From contig NC_072896.1 in assembly GCF_027943255.1 (NCBI RefSeq), forward strand, positions 1,612,001-1,676,000: a stretch of DNA of 64,000 nt, in the 5' to 3' direction. Shown here piece by piece: positions 1 through 12,890 of the stretch. A program made the translations under genes and the position numbers. Every line of letters begins with the position of its first letter. The first letter of the stretch is position 1. The notes beneath the pieces were generated by a model. It was given only the letters and a program-made list of their open reading frames with translations, was not told where the DNA came from and did no database searches. Source of the stretch: Anastrepha obliqua. Taxonomy: Eukaryota; Arthropoda; Insecta; Diptera; Tephritidae.

Positions 1-407
1 ATTGACTGTAACATTATGGCCGGCTTCATTTTTAAAGAAATATGGACCAATGATTCCCTCTGCCCATAGAGCACACCAAACAGTGACTTTTTGAGGATGT
101 AACGGCGTCCCAGCAATGGCTTGTGGATTATGTTCACTCCAAATGCGACAATTTTTCTTATTGACATACCCATTCAACCAAAAGTGAGCTTCATCGCTGA
201 ACAAAATTTTCTTGTGATGCGTCGCGCGAACCGAACCATTATTTTCGTAATAAATTTGCACGATTTGCAAACGTTGTTCAGGTGTAAGTCTATTCATTAT
301 GAAATGGCAAACCAAACTGAGCATAAATCAAGTGACAGCTGTCAAAAAGACCATCTACGAAAAAACTAGTGCCAACTTGAAAACCTAACCTCTAAAAAAA
401 CACCCTT
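1..407 (-). mobile_element. Tc1/mariner (IS630)-type element, internally deleted, cut by window edge
   Basis: On the minus strand an N-terminal stretch (MNRLTPEQRLQIVQIYYENN) runs straight into catalytic-domain sequence (ILFSDEAHFWLNGYVNKKNC, then KVTVWCALWAEGIIGPYFF), so the helix-turn-helix region is deleted. The 5' terminus is at 407, with inverted-repeat-like AAAGGGTG... followed by a TA. The 3' half lies outside the window. This family is commonly labelled 'Tc3/mariner transposase' in insects. Confidence 0.75.
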
Positions 408-1664
408 TATCACCAACACAATCTCAATTTTTTTGTAAACACATGCCAAGTCTGTTAAGGAGCACATCTTCGCAATTATTTTCCCATGACTCATATAAAG
501 GATGATAGATTAACAGATTTGGTCATCCAGTATGGTGAAGATATAATTGTGCCACGCCACATGGGATGCGGCAGCCGAACTCCGCACGATCATTTGACAT
601 ATGTTGACACACTTGTCAATCAATCGTTGTTCAGACAGCAACGAAGCAATATGAGTGTAGGCTGTGTTGATTTTTTCATATACCACCAACACAACCACAT
701 TTTTTTAGTAAGCAAACCGCGGTAATGACCCTGGTTACGTCAGCTAATCAACTAATCTTTCAAATTCTCTGAGAGCCGATTAACGATCTGATCTTGCCCA
801 CACCTTCTGAATTTATTTCACCACGGCCATGTACAGTCTACTCTCTTTCTTTTTCTTCTCGATCACGGAGGTGGGGATCGTGCGCATATTACTCAACATA
901 GAAAGATATTGCTCATATGGAATTTGTAGATAAAAATACTTTTTAGTAACTAACTATTTTTGTATAAATAAGACTACTAAATTATCCACTTACGTTCCGT
1001 CCATGAACAACACTGCAAGTTGAGTGCGCTATAAATATGGTTCGCTTCCACACTCACATGGTACTCCAACAGTCTTACGCTATTTAATGCTTTTAATATT
1101 TGTAAGATTGAGTAATTACAAAGAATAACTCTAAATTTGTTCTGTATGCCCCTTGAAATCTTTTATCTGATAGCAATGAAATTTTGATGAATTTGCATGA
1201 GTTTACACGGAGGTTTTCAAGAGGTAGAAATATTAATACAAATCATATCTATATACAAATTTGGCTATGCTATTTCCCCTTGAACCATCCAGTCTCTCTG
1301 TTGAATCTCAAAGACTTCTTCAGGTGATATTCTTGGAGCCTGAAATTCCAAAGACCATTTATAGACAACATGAATCAGTAGCAATGCGGGGCAGATGAGA
1401 AATACTTTTATCCCGCTTCTGGTGTTTACAGTTTCTACAGCATAAGCTTTGGTATAAGCTTTTCTTCAAGCTTGCCTATGTCCAATGTGTTACCCGCAAA
1501 GTCCCTAAAACTCAGAACTCAAATATAGAGAATTGTGTTTCGCTTGTTTCTCAGATCGGTGAAGGTACATTACAAGATATTTAGTGTGATATAAAAATAT
1601 TTTTGTTTCTATATATCAGTATAGCATCATCGACTCTAAATTGTTTTATTCAAGAAATGTTTGA
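408..1664. other. Intron or upstream sequence, nothing recognised
   Basis: AT-rich sequence without a coding signal I can support. The two short opposing open frames near 490-725 look fortuitous. The beat signal-peptide exon could lie anywhere from here to 6.8 kb, but no hydrophobic Met-initiated stretch with a convincing phase-1 donor was found. Confidence 0.4.
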
Positions 1665-1895
1665 TGCACTTTGTGTTGTCGTTATGGACCGCGCCAATGG
1701 ACCGTAGTTAGCTAATTCGTGAGCCAGTTTGTTGCCTTCAACACCACAGTGCCCCGGCATGCGAATATATTCGAGCCTTTTCAGCTTGCAACAGATTTCA
1801 GCCCAACTAATATCCCTGGTCTGATGAAAAGATGCGAGTGGATTTTAAACCTCTAGGGCAGCTTTGCTGTCGCTGCAGATCCTGATTTGATGTCT
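1665..1895 (-). mobile_element. LINE RNase H remnant
   Basis: Minus-strand translation in broken frames gives ICSDSKAA-like and then RMPGHCGVEGNKLAHELA. This is the end of a non-LTR retrotransposon RNase H domain (consensus PGH..(I/V)EGNE.AD.LA). It is too short and too mutated to classify. Confidence 0.6.
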
Positions 1896-2234
1896 AGAAA
1901 TTTAGAGGACTTTCAGTATTAAATTAAAATCTCAAAAAAAATATGTAATAAATGAATAATAAAATAAAGAAATAAAATTCCTTATTTACTCAGCCCTTCT
2001 ACTATTGCAGTACTTCTAACATAAGATTTTGGGAAATTTAAATTATATTGATTTATTTTTTAGTCTGCAATAATGATTGGCCACAGTAGCTCAGTGAGCT
2101 TACCTACATATATTGGCGTCCCATGGTGGGGAGCAGTAAGCTTTCCGTAAATAATGGAAAAACATCAATGGTCAATCCGCTCTCAACAAAGCTACTTTTA
2201 TACAAGTTAAGGGTTTTTTCTTCTTTGTAGAGCT

Positions 2235-2395
2235 TTTTTTTATCTGAAATACACTCGGAGTTTTTGCTATGCCTGCCGCTGGGCGACAAGTTCTATAAAA
2301 GTCTTTCTACCTTTTGGAGTATCATGTCCACAGTAGTGGGCTTCGAGCCCCAGCTCTTCAAATTCCAGTCACGCACTAGCCCATTCGGCGACAAG
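2235..2395 (-). mobile_element. tRNA-derived SINE, degraded, minus orientation
   Basis: The sequence ACACTCGGAG..GCCTGCCGCTGGGCGAC, and later CACGCACTAGCCCATTCGGC, matches the reverse complement of the SINE seen in better shape at 22680-23005. Only the 5' part (promoter-box region plus body) is recognisable. Confidence 0.55.
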
Positions 2396-2399
2396 GGTA

Positions 2400-5300
2400 T
2401 TTCTTTATGCTTCCAAAATAAATCAATTCTCTTTTCGTCTTATGTTTTAAAAGTATTACTGAAAAAAAATGTATTAAGAGGCAACCCTACTCGAAAAATA
2501 TAAATAAACTTGTCCGATAGAGTGAAAAATGCTTAAAGTAAACAATTTGATGATACTATACTCTTATTACTCTCAAATAAATCTTTTAAGGAAGAATATC
2601 TTTAAATATTTCGTTAAAAATACTGCATCCTAAGAGACAGATTAATCTACTAAATCGAATATTATTCCTGCCCAAACCTTTAGTTGCATTTCGAATAAAG
2701 CTAAAGCAATTAGATATAAATTTACATGTATACATTTAACATACATACATATCTACTACACAAACATGTTAATCCTAAGCTGGTAAAATCCTCGTAAAGA
2801 GCCTACACGAATACTTTTGTTATTAGATGAGAGAAACAGGAGCAGCTAGCCAATTTTTATTTTTTTTAACTCTCTTTTTTGAAACTACGGTTTGATTAAA
2901 AAATGTGTAATTTACACAACTTTGTTTTATTTGGAGGAAAAATATTTACAAAACTCTGTAAAACTAACAACCAATGCGTGCATCGTTGTTTCAGCTCACC
3001 ATTCCTACACATTTGTAGATTTTGTTAAAAATGAAAAACTTTGCAAATGTTATTCTCTTTTATGCGGGTCAGCCCACACAAGCTCACACATGCACACACG
3101 GCAGCTTACTCGTACGAGTAGTCTAGTGAAATCCAAAAACATTGCCATTGGCTGTTAGCGGCTTTGGAAAATACTAACTGTAACTCTGTGTGTATTTTTG
3201 GGAATTAAACCTCTGTATGTAATAGAACGGTTTTTGTATTTGTCTGCATATTCGAGTGGCAGTGTATTTACACTGAGCAATAGACGGACAGACTGTATTA
3301 CAAATTTATAGTTGACCATATCAATGGTGCTCCGGCGTTTACAATGCGGTTGCAGTCTTCGCAGTCCACTTACAGCTGGTTGTTGCAATGCTGGCTGTAT
3401 TTGTAATGGTGACCCTCACCTGTAGTGAGGTATCAATTTATAATCACATACAACATTCATTATTCGTTATCAAGTTTTTAGTTTTTCGTGGCTTCCGTTA
3501 CAATTTCAAACACCATTCTTTATTTTTTTTTTCTTTTCCCCCATTTTTCTCTTTTTCCTTTTTGTCGACAATTTAGTTCCGGTTTAAGGTGTGGGCTTGT
3601 GGTTTGGTTTGATAGCACAGGCAGGTCAATACACACAAATTCACATGGATTGCATTGGCCAAGGGGCAGCAGGGGTGAGAGGGAATGCCTGTTAACTTAT
3701 TTTAAGGGGATCGCGTGATACACTCACATAGATAATTGAGATGCTGCAAAAGGATGTGAAAATATGAGAAAGGGAGAGGGAGGGAATTGACTGGAACCGA
3801 AAAATATTTGCTGCGAATACACAGCGTACTAATTTTTTAAAACCAGTTAGAACTTTATTTCTAAACGTATAAATTTAGTAAAGTAAGCAGCTTTGCACGC
3901 TTTCTCGCTTTAGGTGAAACACAAAATTCTTATAGTAATGATTATCCTCACGCAATTGGTCATAAACCGCTTTGTAGCTAGTTTTTAATTCTTTGGAAAT
4001 CAAAAAAGTGCTGTCATGTGAGCCTGACTTGGCGATTTCCTTCAACATTTTCGACAAATCACCTACCAGAATGTGCCTCATCTTTGACGTCTATATTACC
4101 ATATTACTTGCCTACTGCATTCGATGCTATATTGCATATGTAGCATCCATTTTTCTACTTAAGCGTTACCTTAATGGCTTGCTAAGGAGATATAGCAAAA
4201 AACATTCATAATTACTACATCCAGTGAGACCTCTTGTGAAGGAATGAGTAAATGTGATGCAGGTAGCACCAGCAGACAAAAACGAACAAAGCCATGTATT
4301 CTGTTTTTACTTTTACTCACTAGAATGTCAAAATCCGTAAAGGCTTGTAGCAACACTTTTTCATGTTGCTAAGGGAATCTATTGATAAATTATTAGTTTT
4401 TTGAGAGATTATTTCAAATTTTCACTGATGATGAAAATTTGCTTGCCTTAAAAAGTTATGAATTAAGAAACCAATGCAGAAAATAACAACTTACAAAGGT
4501 ATATGAATAAGAGATATAAACATTTCGGAACAATAGAAGGTAATTTTTTTTTAAACAAGAGTAACTAAGTGCTTCAGTACAATGGGAATATAAAAGTATG
4601 TACATATGTACAATATTTAAAGACGTTTAGTGGATAAATTCTTGCCAGCCTGAATTTCGAACCACTATCAAACGCAAAATTTTGTGGAGTACGAAACACT
4701 AAATTTTTTGAATTAATTCCGCTGGAAGCAATGAAGGATTATCGTCTACAGATATTGCTTAAAATCACCCAACAACGAGAACTTGGATAAAAAATGTCTC
4801 CAACAATACGTAGCTTTAGCCAACTTGGCTAAACAAAACTTTCCATGGACAGCGCTGTTACGAGGGGCATAAAAACGCGCATCGCATAAAAGAAGAGCCA
4901 AAATATCACAACCCAATTTGATATATGGCCAAAACAAAAGCATAATTTGCATTATCAGATCCCGATTTCGCCAATGGTGGAAGCTTTTTTGTGCTACAAT
5001 GAATCGAAAATGAATTAGCTGGAGTTTGAAAAAAATTGTGTACTATTGAACTCAATATTCCAGTTTAGCTACATATATGTGCATAATTTTGTAATTGAAC
5101 TATATAAAATCATTATTCTTTGGGTTCAGTAAATTACAAAAAACAAAAAAATTTAAAATAAAAAAGAAGACAAAACAAGTCAATGGTCTGTTTGAGCTTG
5201 TATCCATCAGAGTTGAACTAAATACTTTGAAATGATGAATATTAAAATTTGATATACATCTAGGGTTCATCGAAACTTAACTACCGTACATTGTCAGTAA

Positions 5301-6845
5301 AGACACGATCTAGAGCTCTTTGTATTCTGCATATGCAGAAGCCATTTAAGTTCAAGAAAATGTGGTATTAAATACCCTCAATGCTTTAAAAAAAGTAGTA
5401 CTCATACTCCTAACAGTGAAAAAAAATGATGTTTCACTGTCAACAACTTGTCACGAGGTCAGCAATCTGCTGTCAAAAGTGAAAACTGCGGTAGCCTACC
5501 AATGTAGGTAATATTTTTTATGCCTTTCCAGTTTCCTTATACCATGTTCGCGTATATATACAATGTAGTCTAATGTCGCCTATAATCCTACTTAAAACAA
5601 CAGTTCAACTACAAAAAAAAAAAAACAAAAACTGCTTACAAAACTTCTCTACAAGGCAAATGCTAACCGAGTGCTCAAAATTTACACTCATTGTCAATAC
5701 TTTTAAGTCGCCATTTATGCTTGTGTTATTGACCAATCTATCAACCGATCAACATGAAATGCAAAAGTATTTTCGAAAAACTTCAACTTTTACAAAAACT
5801 TTTATAAATACCGCAAACGGTAAGAAGTATCTCACATTGCAACAATTTTACCCTCAAATTTTAGCCTCAAAATTGTTGCAGTGAATGATGTTGTATTCAC
5901 TTTTGTGCACAAAACTTTTTCCATCAAGCGATGTGCCAACAAATTTTCACGTATGTGTGCATGGACGCACACATGCTGCGATAACTGACATTAAAATGTC
6001 TCACCCACCATACCACGCTTCGGATGGGCTTTCTTCAGTTCAATATTGGCCCCTCCCACTCCATTCCATTGTAGCGCCGACTGCTCCAAGTACGAATACA
6101 CTTTTACAACATCTTTGCTGTGGCTTGCAAACCACAATGGGTGGTCAAAACTTCGACATGGCAATCAACTCGTAATTTCTGATCAAAGCTAAATGCGATA
6201 CGCCAAAGGGATATGAAATGAAAACAGTAATAAAAGTAGCAGAAAATGCAGGTTACGATAAATTTGTGCGTAATTATGTATATGCATGTTAGTAAGTGGC
6301 AGTGAGTGTGTGTATGTGTGTTTGCGCATAAATGTGGATATAGGGATATAGTTGAAGCTAATGCTCACTGCGAAGCGCTTACTAAATGCTTGACACGTAC
6401 AGTGTAGCAGTGCTCAGGTGGTGTGGCGTATACGTAACTTTTTACTTGCTGCATCCGGCATGCTCGCCTAGGTAACACAAATTTAAAACAAATTTACGCC
6501 TTTAAGCTGCTGCGCTAACTGCCGCCACCCCCCCTGCTGATTTGAGAAATTTAAAGTGAAGAAAAGTGCAACTATTTTTCACTGCTACTTTTTGTGTCTG
6601 CTCCCTTAGGAGGGGTAGTCAGTCCGCCAACCAGCAAACCAGCCGGCCAGCCAGCAGGTGTGGCATCTGAGGTTTTTTGCTCAGCATTAAAATTTTTTGC
6701 GAAAAAAAGTCAAACAGAATGCGAAAAACATACACATACATACATATGCGTTTCCGAGCTGCAAGTTTTCATACTGTTCGTGGTTAAATTTTTTACCCAT
6801 TCACTTTGCCAGCATTCATTTATACCCCACCCTTCTTATTTGCAG
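2400..6845. other. Intron/upstream sequence before the first detected beat exon
   Basis: About 4.4 kb of AT-rich sequence without recognised repeats or genes. Short open frames here (for example 3875-4081 minus, 5573-5884 plus, 5885-6175 plus) have no recognisable motif or codon pattern. The last 100 bases before 6846 are pyrimidine-rich, as expected before a splice acceptor. Confidence 0.4.
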
Positions 6846-7057
6846 ATTTCATTGCTGGACTCAAGGATGTTTCGGTTACAATACCACAAGCGGTAAAACG
6901 TGGCAGCAATGCATTGCTCATATGCAATTACGATATGGAAAACGATACTCTCTATTCGGTGAAATGGTATAAAGGACGTCGAGAGTTTTATCGTTATACG
7001 CCAAAGGAAAATCCGGCAATGAAAGTTTTCCCTATGGCCGCCGGACTGAATGTAGAG
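6846..7057 (+). CDS. beat: Beat-family exon: first half of Ig domain 1
   Basis: The acceptor is TTTGCAG just before 6846 and the donor GTATGT starts at 7058. The exon opens with two bases that complete a split codon (probably Asp), followed by 70 codons. It encodes the end of the signal peptide region and the N-terminal half of Ig domain 1. Visible Beat hallmarks are AVKRGSNALLICNYD, with the first domain cysteine, then LYSVKWYKGRREFYRYTPKE, which holds the core tryptophan and the tyrosine-rich stretch diagnostic of the family. It ends on a codon boundary after Glu. The open frame extends upstream of the acceptor, but that part is pyrimidine-rich intron. This is the most conserved exon in the window. 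Confidence 0.93.
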
Positions 7058-7829
7058 GTATGTAAATATAATTGTTGGTATGGATATAAATAAGAACGTT
7101 TGTGAATTTTATAATGATAGTTGTATGTTACATGCCAGCATCGATAGAAATTGCAATCATTCCGCCTAAGCGTATGTATGTTGGCATATATTATTTTACT
7201 TTCAGATGTGAGTGCTGATGAAGAGACATTCATGAACGTTTAAAGGGCATCTATATTTCTGAAAATATATTTATTTACTAAGTGTGCGTCAATTTTTCAC
7301 CTGTGCGTGAATTACTACATAACTTTTTCTTTCGTTCGCTCTTCATAGTATAAATAAATTTGAAATTTATACACACCGGAGTGTTCAAAGAAATGCGCTT
7401 GAGTAGGGAGAATTATTTTAAGACTAACTTCTAATTTTCTATGTTTGCCAACGCGGTGAGAGCTTTTTTTAATTATGAGCTTTTATGACTTCTCACATGC
7501 GGGCATATTTTATATTAATTAATGGATGAACACAGTGGTATTTTGCTGTTGTTGTTGTGAAATCTACTATATAGTCCTATGGTAGTCTATATAGTCTAAC
7601 AATAGGTCCAGGAAATTAACCCTAGTTTCTAGATGAGTAGAATTTTTTCATCATTGCCATTAGCTAAGTTTTTGTGTAGTTTTACATCTACTAAGTGGGC
7701 TGCATTCGGTTCTCACACCATTTCTCCAATTATTCTTTTTGCACCCCCAGTTTACTAAAAACTAGCTCTTAATTTGACGTTTTCCTACCATGAAGCTTAC
7801 ATCCTTTATAGGTTCTTTGATCAAACTGC

Positions 7830-8125
7830 TCCTCTAATTTTTCGTGTTCGTCTTAATTTTATTCCACAAATAAAGCATCCATCAGCGCATCCCATCAGCA
7901 AGCTCCTCATACTGCAGTACGGCACCTCCAAACGGAAGAAGGCCCATTAAGAGAAGATTTTAGTATGACAGAAATATATTCAGAGACTTGTCATTGCCTG
8001 CTGCGGGCAACCGCTATTAGATACAACGTTTTATATCATTTCAGTGTTTTCATGCCTACCGCGGGTTTTGAACCCGAACACTACCGAATTATATTCACTC
8101 CCCAACACATTTGCCAACGCCGACC
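7830..8125 (-). mobile_element. tRNA-derived SINE, diverged, minus orientation
   Basis: The reverse complement follows the same order as the copy at 22680: a tRNA-like start (GGTTTTGAACCCG corresponds to a B box), TCGCCC..GGCAGGCAATG, AAGCTCCTCAT, and TTTGTGGAATAAAAT. It is heavily mutated and has an insertion in the middle. Confidence 0.6.
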
Positions 8126-8282
8126 AAATATCATATTTCCCACTACCCCTCACCCATCTACTGTAACAATTGAAGCATACCGGAACCGATACTCAGTCAG
8201 CAGTCAGTTATTAGTGACTGTGTAAGGTATGACAGATGTAAGATGAATAAAAATTCTTAATAAAATATGCAATATTCTTCTC

Positions 8283-9345
8283 TTCTTAATTGGCGCGTTA
8301 ACCGCTTACGCGATTTTGACTGAGTTAAACAAAGTGCACCAGTCGTTTCTTTCTCGTGCTAACCGGCGCAAGTTGAGCACACCAAGTGAAGCCAAGTCCT
8401 TCCTCCTGATCTTTCCAACGCCGAGAGGCCTTTCTCTTCCCCTGCTACCACCAGCTGGTACCGCATCGAATACTTTCAAAGCCGGAGCGTTTGTATCCAT
8501 TCCGACGATATGACCCAGCCAACGTAGCCGTTGGATATTTATTTGCTGCGCTATATCTATGTCATCGTAAAGCTCATACAGCTCATCGTTCCATGGCCTG
8601 CGATATTCGCCGTTGCCAACGTGCAAAAGTCCAAAAATCTCACGCAGAATCTTTCTCTCAAACACTCCAAGCGTCACTTCATCGGATGTTGTCATCGCCC
8701 AAGCTTCTGCGCCATACGGTAGGGCGGGCATGATGAAAGTCTTGTAGAGTGTTAGTTTTGTTCGTCAAGAGAGGACTTTACTGCTCAGTTGCATACTTAG
8801 TCCAAAGTAGCATTTGTTGGCAATAGAGGTTCTACGTTGGATTTCAATGCTGACATTGTTATCGGTGTTAATGATGGTTCCTAATTATACCAAGTCTTTC
8901 ACAACCTCGAAATCAAAGCAGTCAACAGTGACGTGGGTGCCGATACGCGAGTGTGCCGACTGTTTGTTTGAAGACAGGAGGTACTTCGTTTTGCCTCTTT
9001 ATGCAGTTTGGCAGAACTAACAGCGCGGTCAATATCATCGGCATACGCCAGCAATTGTACGCTCTTATAAAATATTGTGCCTGAGCGATTAAGTACGATG
9101 CTCTCCAACATCAGGTTAAAGAAGTCACACGACAGCAAGTCACCCTGTCTGAAATCTCGTTTGGTATCAAACGGCTCGGAAAGATCCTTCCCAATTCTGA
9201 CGGCGCTGCTGGTGTTGAGCAACTTCATCATGCAAAGCCGTATTAGTTTTGTTGGGATACCAAATTCAGACATCGCGCCTTCAGATAACTCCATACCTCT
9301 TAGATATAAAAATGCCTTTATAGTCATTGCTACATAATTTTTCAT
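8283..9345 (-). mobile_element. RTE-like LINE, 3' half of reverse transcriptase, broken
   Basis: Read on the minus strand, 9345-8899 gives reverse transcriptase motifs RQGDLLSCDFFNLMLE and LLAYADDID (the YADD catalytic box). A second frame, 8731-8306, gives the C-terminal block YGAEAWAMTTSDEVTLGVFE, ERKILREIFG, YELYDDIDIAQQINIQRLRW and LGHIVGMD. A frameshift separates the two. This C-terminal block is abundant in insects in RTE-like LINEs; the clade is a recollection, not a test. The 3' end near 8283-8310 shares its sequence with the fragments at 37650 and 61845, where the tail is AAG-rich. The copy is 5'-truncated and dead. Confidence 0.8.
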
Positions 9346-9394
9346 TAAAAAAATAAAAGTTTACCTTTAAATGATATTTCACAAGTCTTTGTAT

Positions 9395-9938
9395 AGGGTT
9401 TTTCAATAGGTGCGCTTCAACTTTTTTCCGATAGGGAGGGCGAACGACGCAATATTTTTTATTTTTCGCTTGATATTTGTAAACTTCATTAGTATACATT
9501 TCATCATGGAACGCTACACACTTGAGCAACGATTGCAAATCGTGCAAATTTTTTATGAAAATAATCGTTCTGTTGCGGCTACTTTAAGAGCATTACGGCC
9601 ATTTTACGGTCCATTTAACAAGCCGTCCCGTTTTGGGGTTATGTGAAGTCATTGGTCTACAGTAAAAAGCCGGCGACGATTTGTGAGCTCAGAGCCAATA
9701 TTGAACGCGAAATTGCTGGAATTTCGGCCGATTTATGCAAAAGAGTGGTCGAAAATTGGGTTCAACGATTGGACTTCGTAAAACGTGCACGCGGTGGTCA
9801 TGCAAAAGAAATCGAATTTCATACTTAAATGTATATGTTCAAACTCGGTAATAAAAAAAAAATTAGTTAAAAAGGTCAAACCGTTTGTGATTTTTCAAAA
9901 AAGTTCAAAAGTTGAAGCGCTCTTACTGAAAGACCCTA
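9395..9938 (+). mobile_element. Tc1/mariner-type deletion derivative with both TIRs
   Basis: The left terminus AGGGTTTTTCAATAGGTGCG and right terminus (reverse complement AGGGTCTTTCAGTAAGAGCG) are inverted repeats of about 30 bp next to TA dinucleotides. Inside, the transposase N-terminus MERYTLEQRLQIVQIFYENN is joined near 9627 to the C-terminal part (FWGYVKSLVYSKKPATICEL, then ENWVQRLDFVKRARGGH). The DNA-binding linker and the first two catalytic aspartates are gone. It is non-autonomous, about 540 bp. Confidence 0.8.
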
Positions 9939-9945
9939 TATAAAT

Positions 9946-10647
9946 ATCGATACTTTAAAGGGATTAATCCTGTGATGAATACAAGGTTCTTACTGACTAA
10001 GAATACAATCTCAAAGTTGCCTAATTCAGCTAAAATTCTGTTGAAAAGCGGTTAATTATTCCGATAGATTTGATATAATTTAGCTTTCGGAATGTAAAGA
10101 TGCATATGTGTCACAGTGAGAACGAATATTGAGGATAATTCTCAACACTTGCGGAGTACTATCCACTTGGTCTTCTAAAATATCAACCACAAATAAGCCA
10201 GACAAAAATGCCTTCTGCAATTAAAATATTTTAGATGTACGCGCAGACATCTCGAATTAAATGCCAGAATAGGTTCTGTGAATTTTAAAGCAAAAGGGGG
10301 AGATAATAAATATTTTCTGAATCCGTTCAATTCTATTTATGTAGGTAACCTGATTTGGTGACCAAATAAAAAGTGATCTGGCAAATACTCCTGTGTAAAA
10401 TTTAATGGAAATCGAATGTTGCAAGAAACCATCACTTTTTGTTATATTTTATATGGAATTGTTTTATACACAAATAACTAAAACTCTAATGAGACGAATC
10501 GCTAAGAGGTACTTTTGAAATGAAGTCATCAGACAGTTTATTTAGAATATTAGGAGCAGAGGCATAAAAAGTTGTTTTTTTTTTAATTTTATTTTCAATA
10601 GCAAGCTAAACCAATCGTAGCACTAGCAGAAGCATTCGGCTGTAATA
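9946..10647. other. Intron sequence, nothing recognised
   Basis: AT-rich intronic DNA between two transposon copies. No coding signal or clear repeat seen. Confidence 0.4.
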
Positions 10648-11566
10648 AAGAGTGGTTAAGATTTAAGGGCCGGTGTTGATTTTAAATAAAATACAAGTTT
10701 TTAAGAAATTATTGTCATTTTTATTATGATAATATTGGTATGACTCAATTACGCATGGAATAAAATATTGGGCAAATGGCGACCGTGACCTCGGCGGCAC
10801 ACCTCCATCCGATGGTCGAAATTTTCGATGACGCTGAGGCATAATTGAGGTTCTATGCCGTTAGCGTGCCGAATTATCTCATCTTTTAGCTCTTGAACTG
10901 TTGCTGGCTTATCGACGTACACCTTTTCTTTCAAATAACCTCAAAGAAAGAAGTCCAACGGTGTGAAATCACATGATCTTGGCGGCCAATTGACATCGCC
11001 GCGACGTGAAATTATTCGGCCATCAAATTTTTCGCGCAAAGGAGCCATTGTTTCGTTAGCTGTGTGACAGGTGGCACCGTCCGGTTGAAACCACATATCG
11101 TCCCCATCCCTATCTTCCAATTCGGGCCATAAAAAGTTCGTTATCATCTCACGGTAGCGAACACTATTCACAGTAACTACTTGACCGGCCTCGTTTTGGA
11201 AAAAATACGGCCCAATGATGCCGCCGGCCCATAAACCGCACCAAACAGTCACTCTTTGTGGGTGCATTGGTTTTTCGGCAATCACTCTTGGATTATCATT
11301 CGCCCAAATGCGGCAATTCTGCTTATTGACGAATCCACTGAGGTGAAAATTTGCCTGAAGATGATTTTCTGCGAAATGCATTTTGATTTGAACGCCCGTT
11401 TTCATAATAAGCCTAAATAACTTTAACGCATTGCTTGGTTATGTATCTTTCTTTGATTTCAATTGAATTAGCTTGAAATTAAAAAATCTCAAATGAAATG
11501 CAGAAGAAACTTGACGTTTAGGTGTGGTTCACATTCAACATCGGCCCTTAAAATTTAACCACCCTT
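10648..11566 (-). mobile_element. Tc1/mariner-type element with TIRs, N-terminus deleted
   Basis: The ends AAGAGTGGTTAAG at 10648 and CTTAAAATTTAACCACCCTT at 11566 are inverted repeats flanked by TA. On the minus strand the transposase catalytic half is readable: GFVNKQNCRIWANDNPRVIA, RVTVWCGLWAGGIIGPYFFQ, WFQPDGATCHTA, WPPRSCDFTPLDFFL. After a stop, at about 10940, it continues KEKVYVDKPATVQELKDEII to ENFDHRMEVCRRGHGRH. The second and third catalytic aspartates are about 36 residues apart. The N-terminal DNA-binding domain is missing, so it is dead. It is the longest member here of the family that also gives the copies at 15307 and 57243. Confidence 0.85.
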
Positions 11567-12479
11567 TAGAAAATTCTTTACCTTGATATTTGAGTATATG
11601 ACTTAAAATATTTTTTTTCACTTCTTGCAAACTAGCAAAATAGCGTTGTTTAAAAACCTACACACTAATTTTCAAGCAAAATAACCTTGGCACATTGATA
11701 AGTAAAACCAATATTTTCAGCAGCAATAAAAATGCTTCTATCAAGTAATAGGTTCCTATACTTCTAGTACGCTTAAAAACATATAACCCGCTGACTTGAA
11801 GGAAGTCGAAGATTTTAGCTAATACATTATTTTATAATCACAAACGCATAGTTTATTAAGCCTTTTGGAAGCATAAAGCAACAGCGCAGCCACTTCGATG
11901 GAACGATTACTCCTTTCACATGGTAATCCTGCGATATCACCTGCTCGCGGATCGCTGAATACGTAATAATTAATTAATGAGTTCAATTATCCCATTATGA
12001 GTAGCCAACGTAGTTATTGTCATAAACACATACACACATATAAACTTGATGTACACATAAATTTATGTGAGTATATATACACGTAGACGTAATGTTATGT
12101 TTACAATACTATATACTTACATATATACATATGTACTTATGGCTCACAATCACGCAGCTTAAGTTGTAAATTTGTCCTTGAATGCATTTCGAATGTTTTT
12201 GGAATATATGTAAGGCGTAATTAACATCCTTTGTGTAAATGTGCAGTAGGGTGTTTCATTTTGTTCAGCATAGAAATGACATATAGAATTTTTGCAGACC
12301 TTTCGTGCACTTCTAATCTCAGATTTTTAAAATTAACAAATAAACGAACCAATCCGGGGGAAAAAAACAAAAGCATTTTAAAATCATAGCCCTACGAGGA
12401 ACTGTAGCATTTTTCGCAATCATATGCGATCAATGAATTTTAAACGGCAATGAGTTGCTCATCAAATAGTGCTTAGAAT
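11567..12479. other. Intron sequence, nothing recognised
   Basis: AT-rich DNA with short ATAC/ATAT microsatellite patches (about 12000-12140). No coding signal. Confidence 0.4.
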
Positions 12480-12890
12480 ACGTTTTACTATTTCAGAGTT
12501 AAATCAAAAATAAGCCGTGGTGAGAAGCTAATCCCTGAGGAAATAAAATTGGTCAAAAATATTTTCGGAAAAAAGGTTCAAGTGGCTGAATTTGCAGAGT
12601 ACAGAGTTACAGTCAAAAAAAAGTTCCTATTATTATAGTTTTTTAAGTACTCTGGATGTTGCATTAAACCACACAGTTCAGGTCAACTTCGTCCTATCAG
12701 TGAATTAAAAAAAATTGCAAGTTTGATTGCTCACGAAATCGCTGCTCAAGCTGCATTGAAATCAACATTGACTACATTTAAGCGCTTCTTAAAATATCTG
12801 AAATCAAAAAACTTTACAAATTTATAAAATAGTAACCGCTACAAGAAGCACACAAAAAGGTTAAATTTCACTTCTGGCCGATTCGTGAAT
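12480..12890 (+). mobile_element. Tc1-like transposase N-terminal remnant
   Basis: Conceptual translation with stops gives SRGEKLIPEEIKLVKNIFGK, then SGQLRPISELKKIASLIAHE, then TLTTFKRFLKYL and KKHTKRLNF. The spacing resembles the paired-type DNA-binding region of Tc1-like transposases. No catalytic domain follows. Assignment is by resemblance only. Confidence 0.45.

Noticed and set aside
4081..4211. Candidate beat signal-peptide exon (hydrophobic run FDVYITILLAYCIRCYIAYVA)
   Set aside because: No usable phase-1 GT donor follows closely and the hydrophobic run is too long and Cys/Tyr-rich for a signal peptide.
8316..8733. Plus-strand frames over the LINE
   Set aside because: Antisense shadows of the reverse transcriptase C-terminal block.
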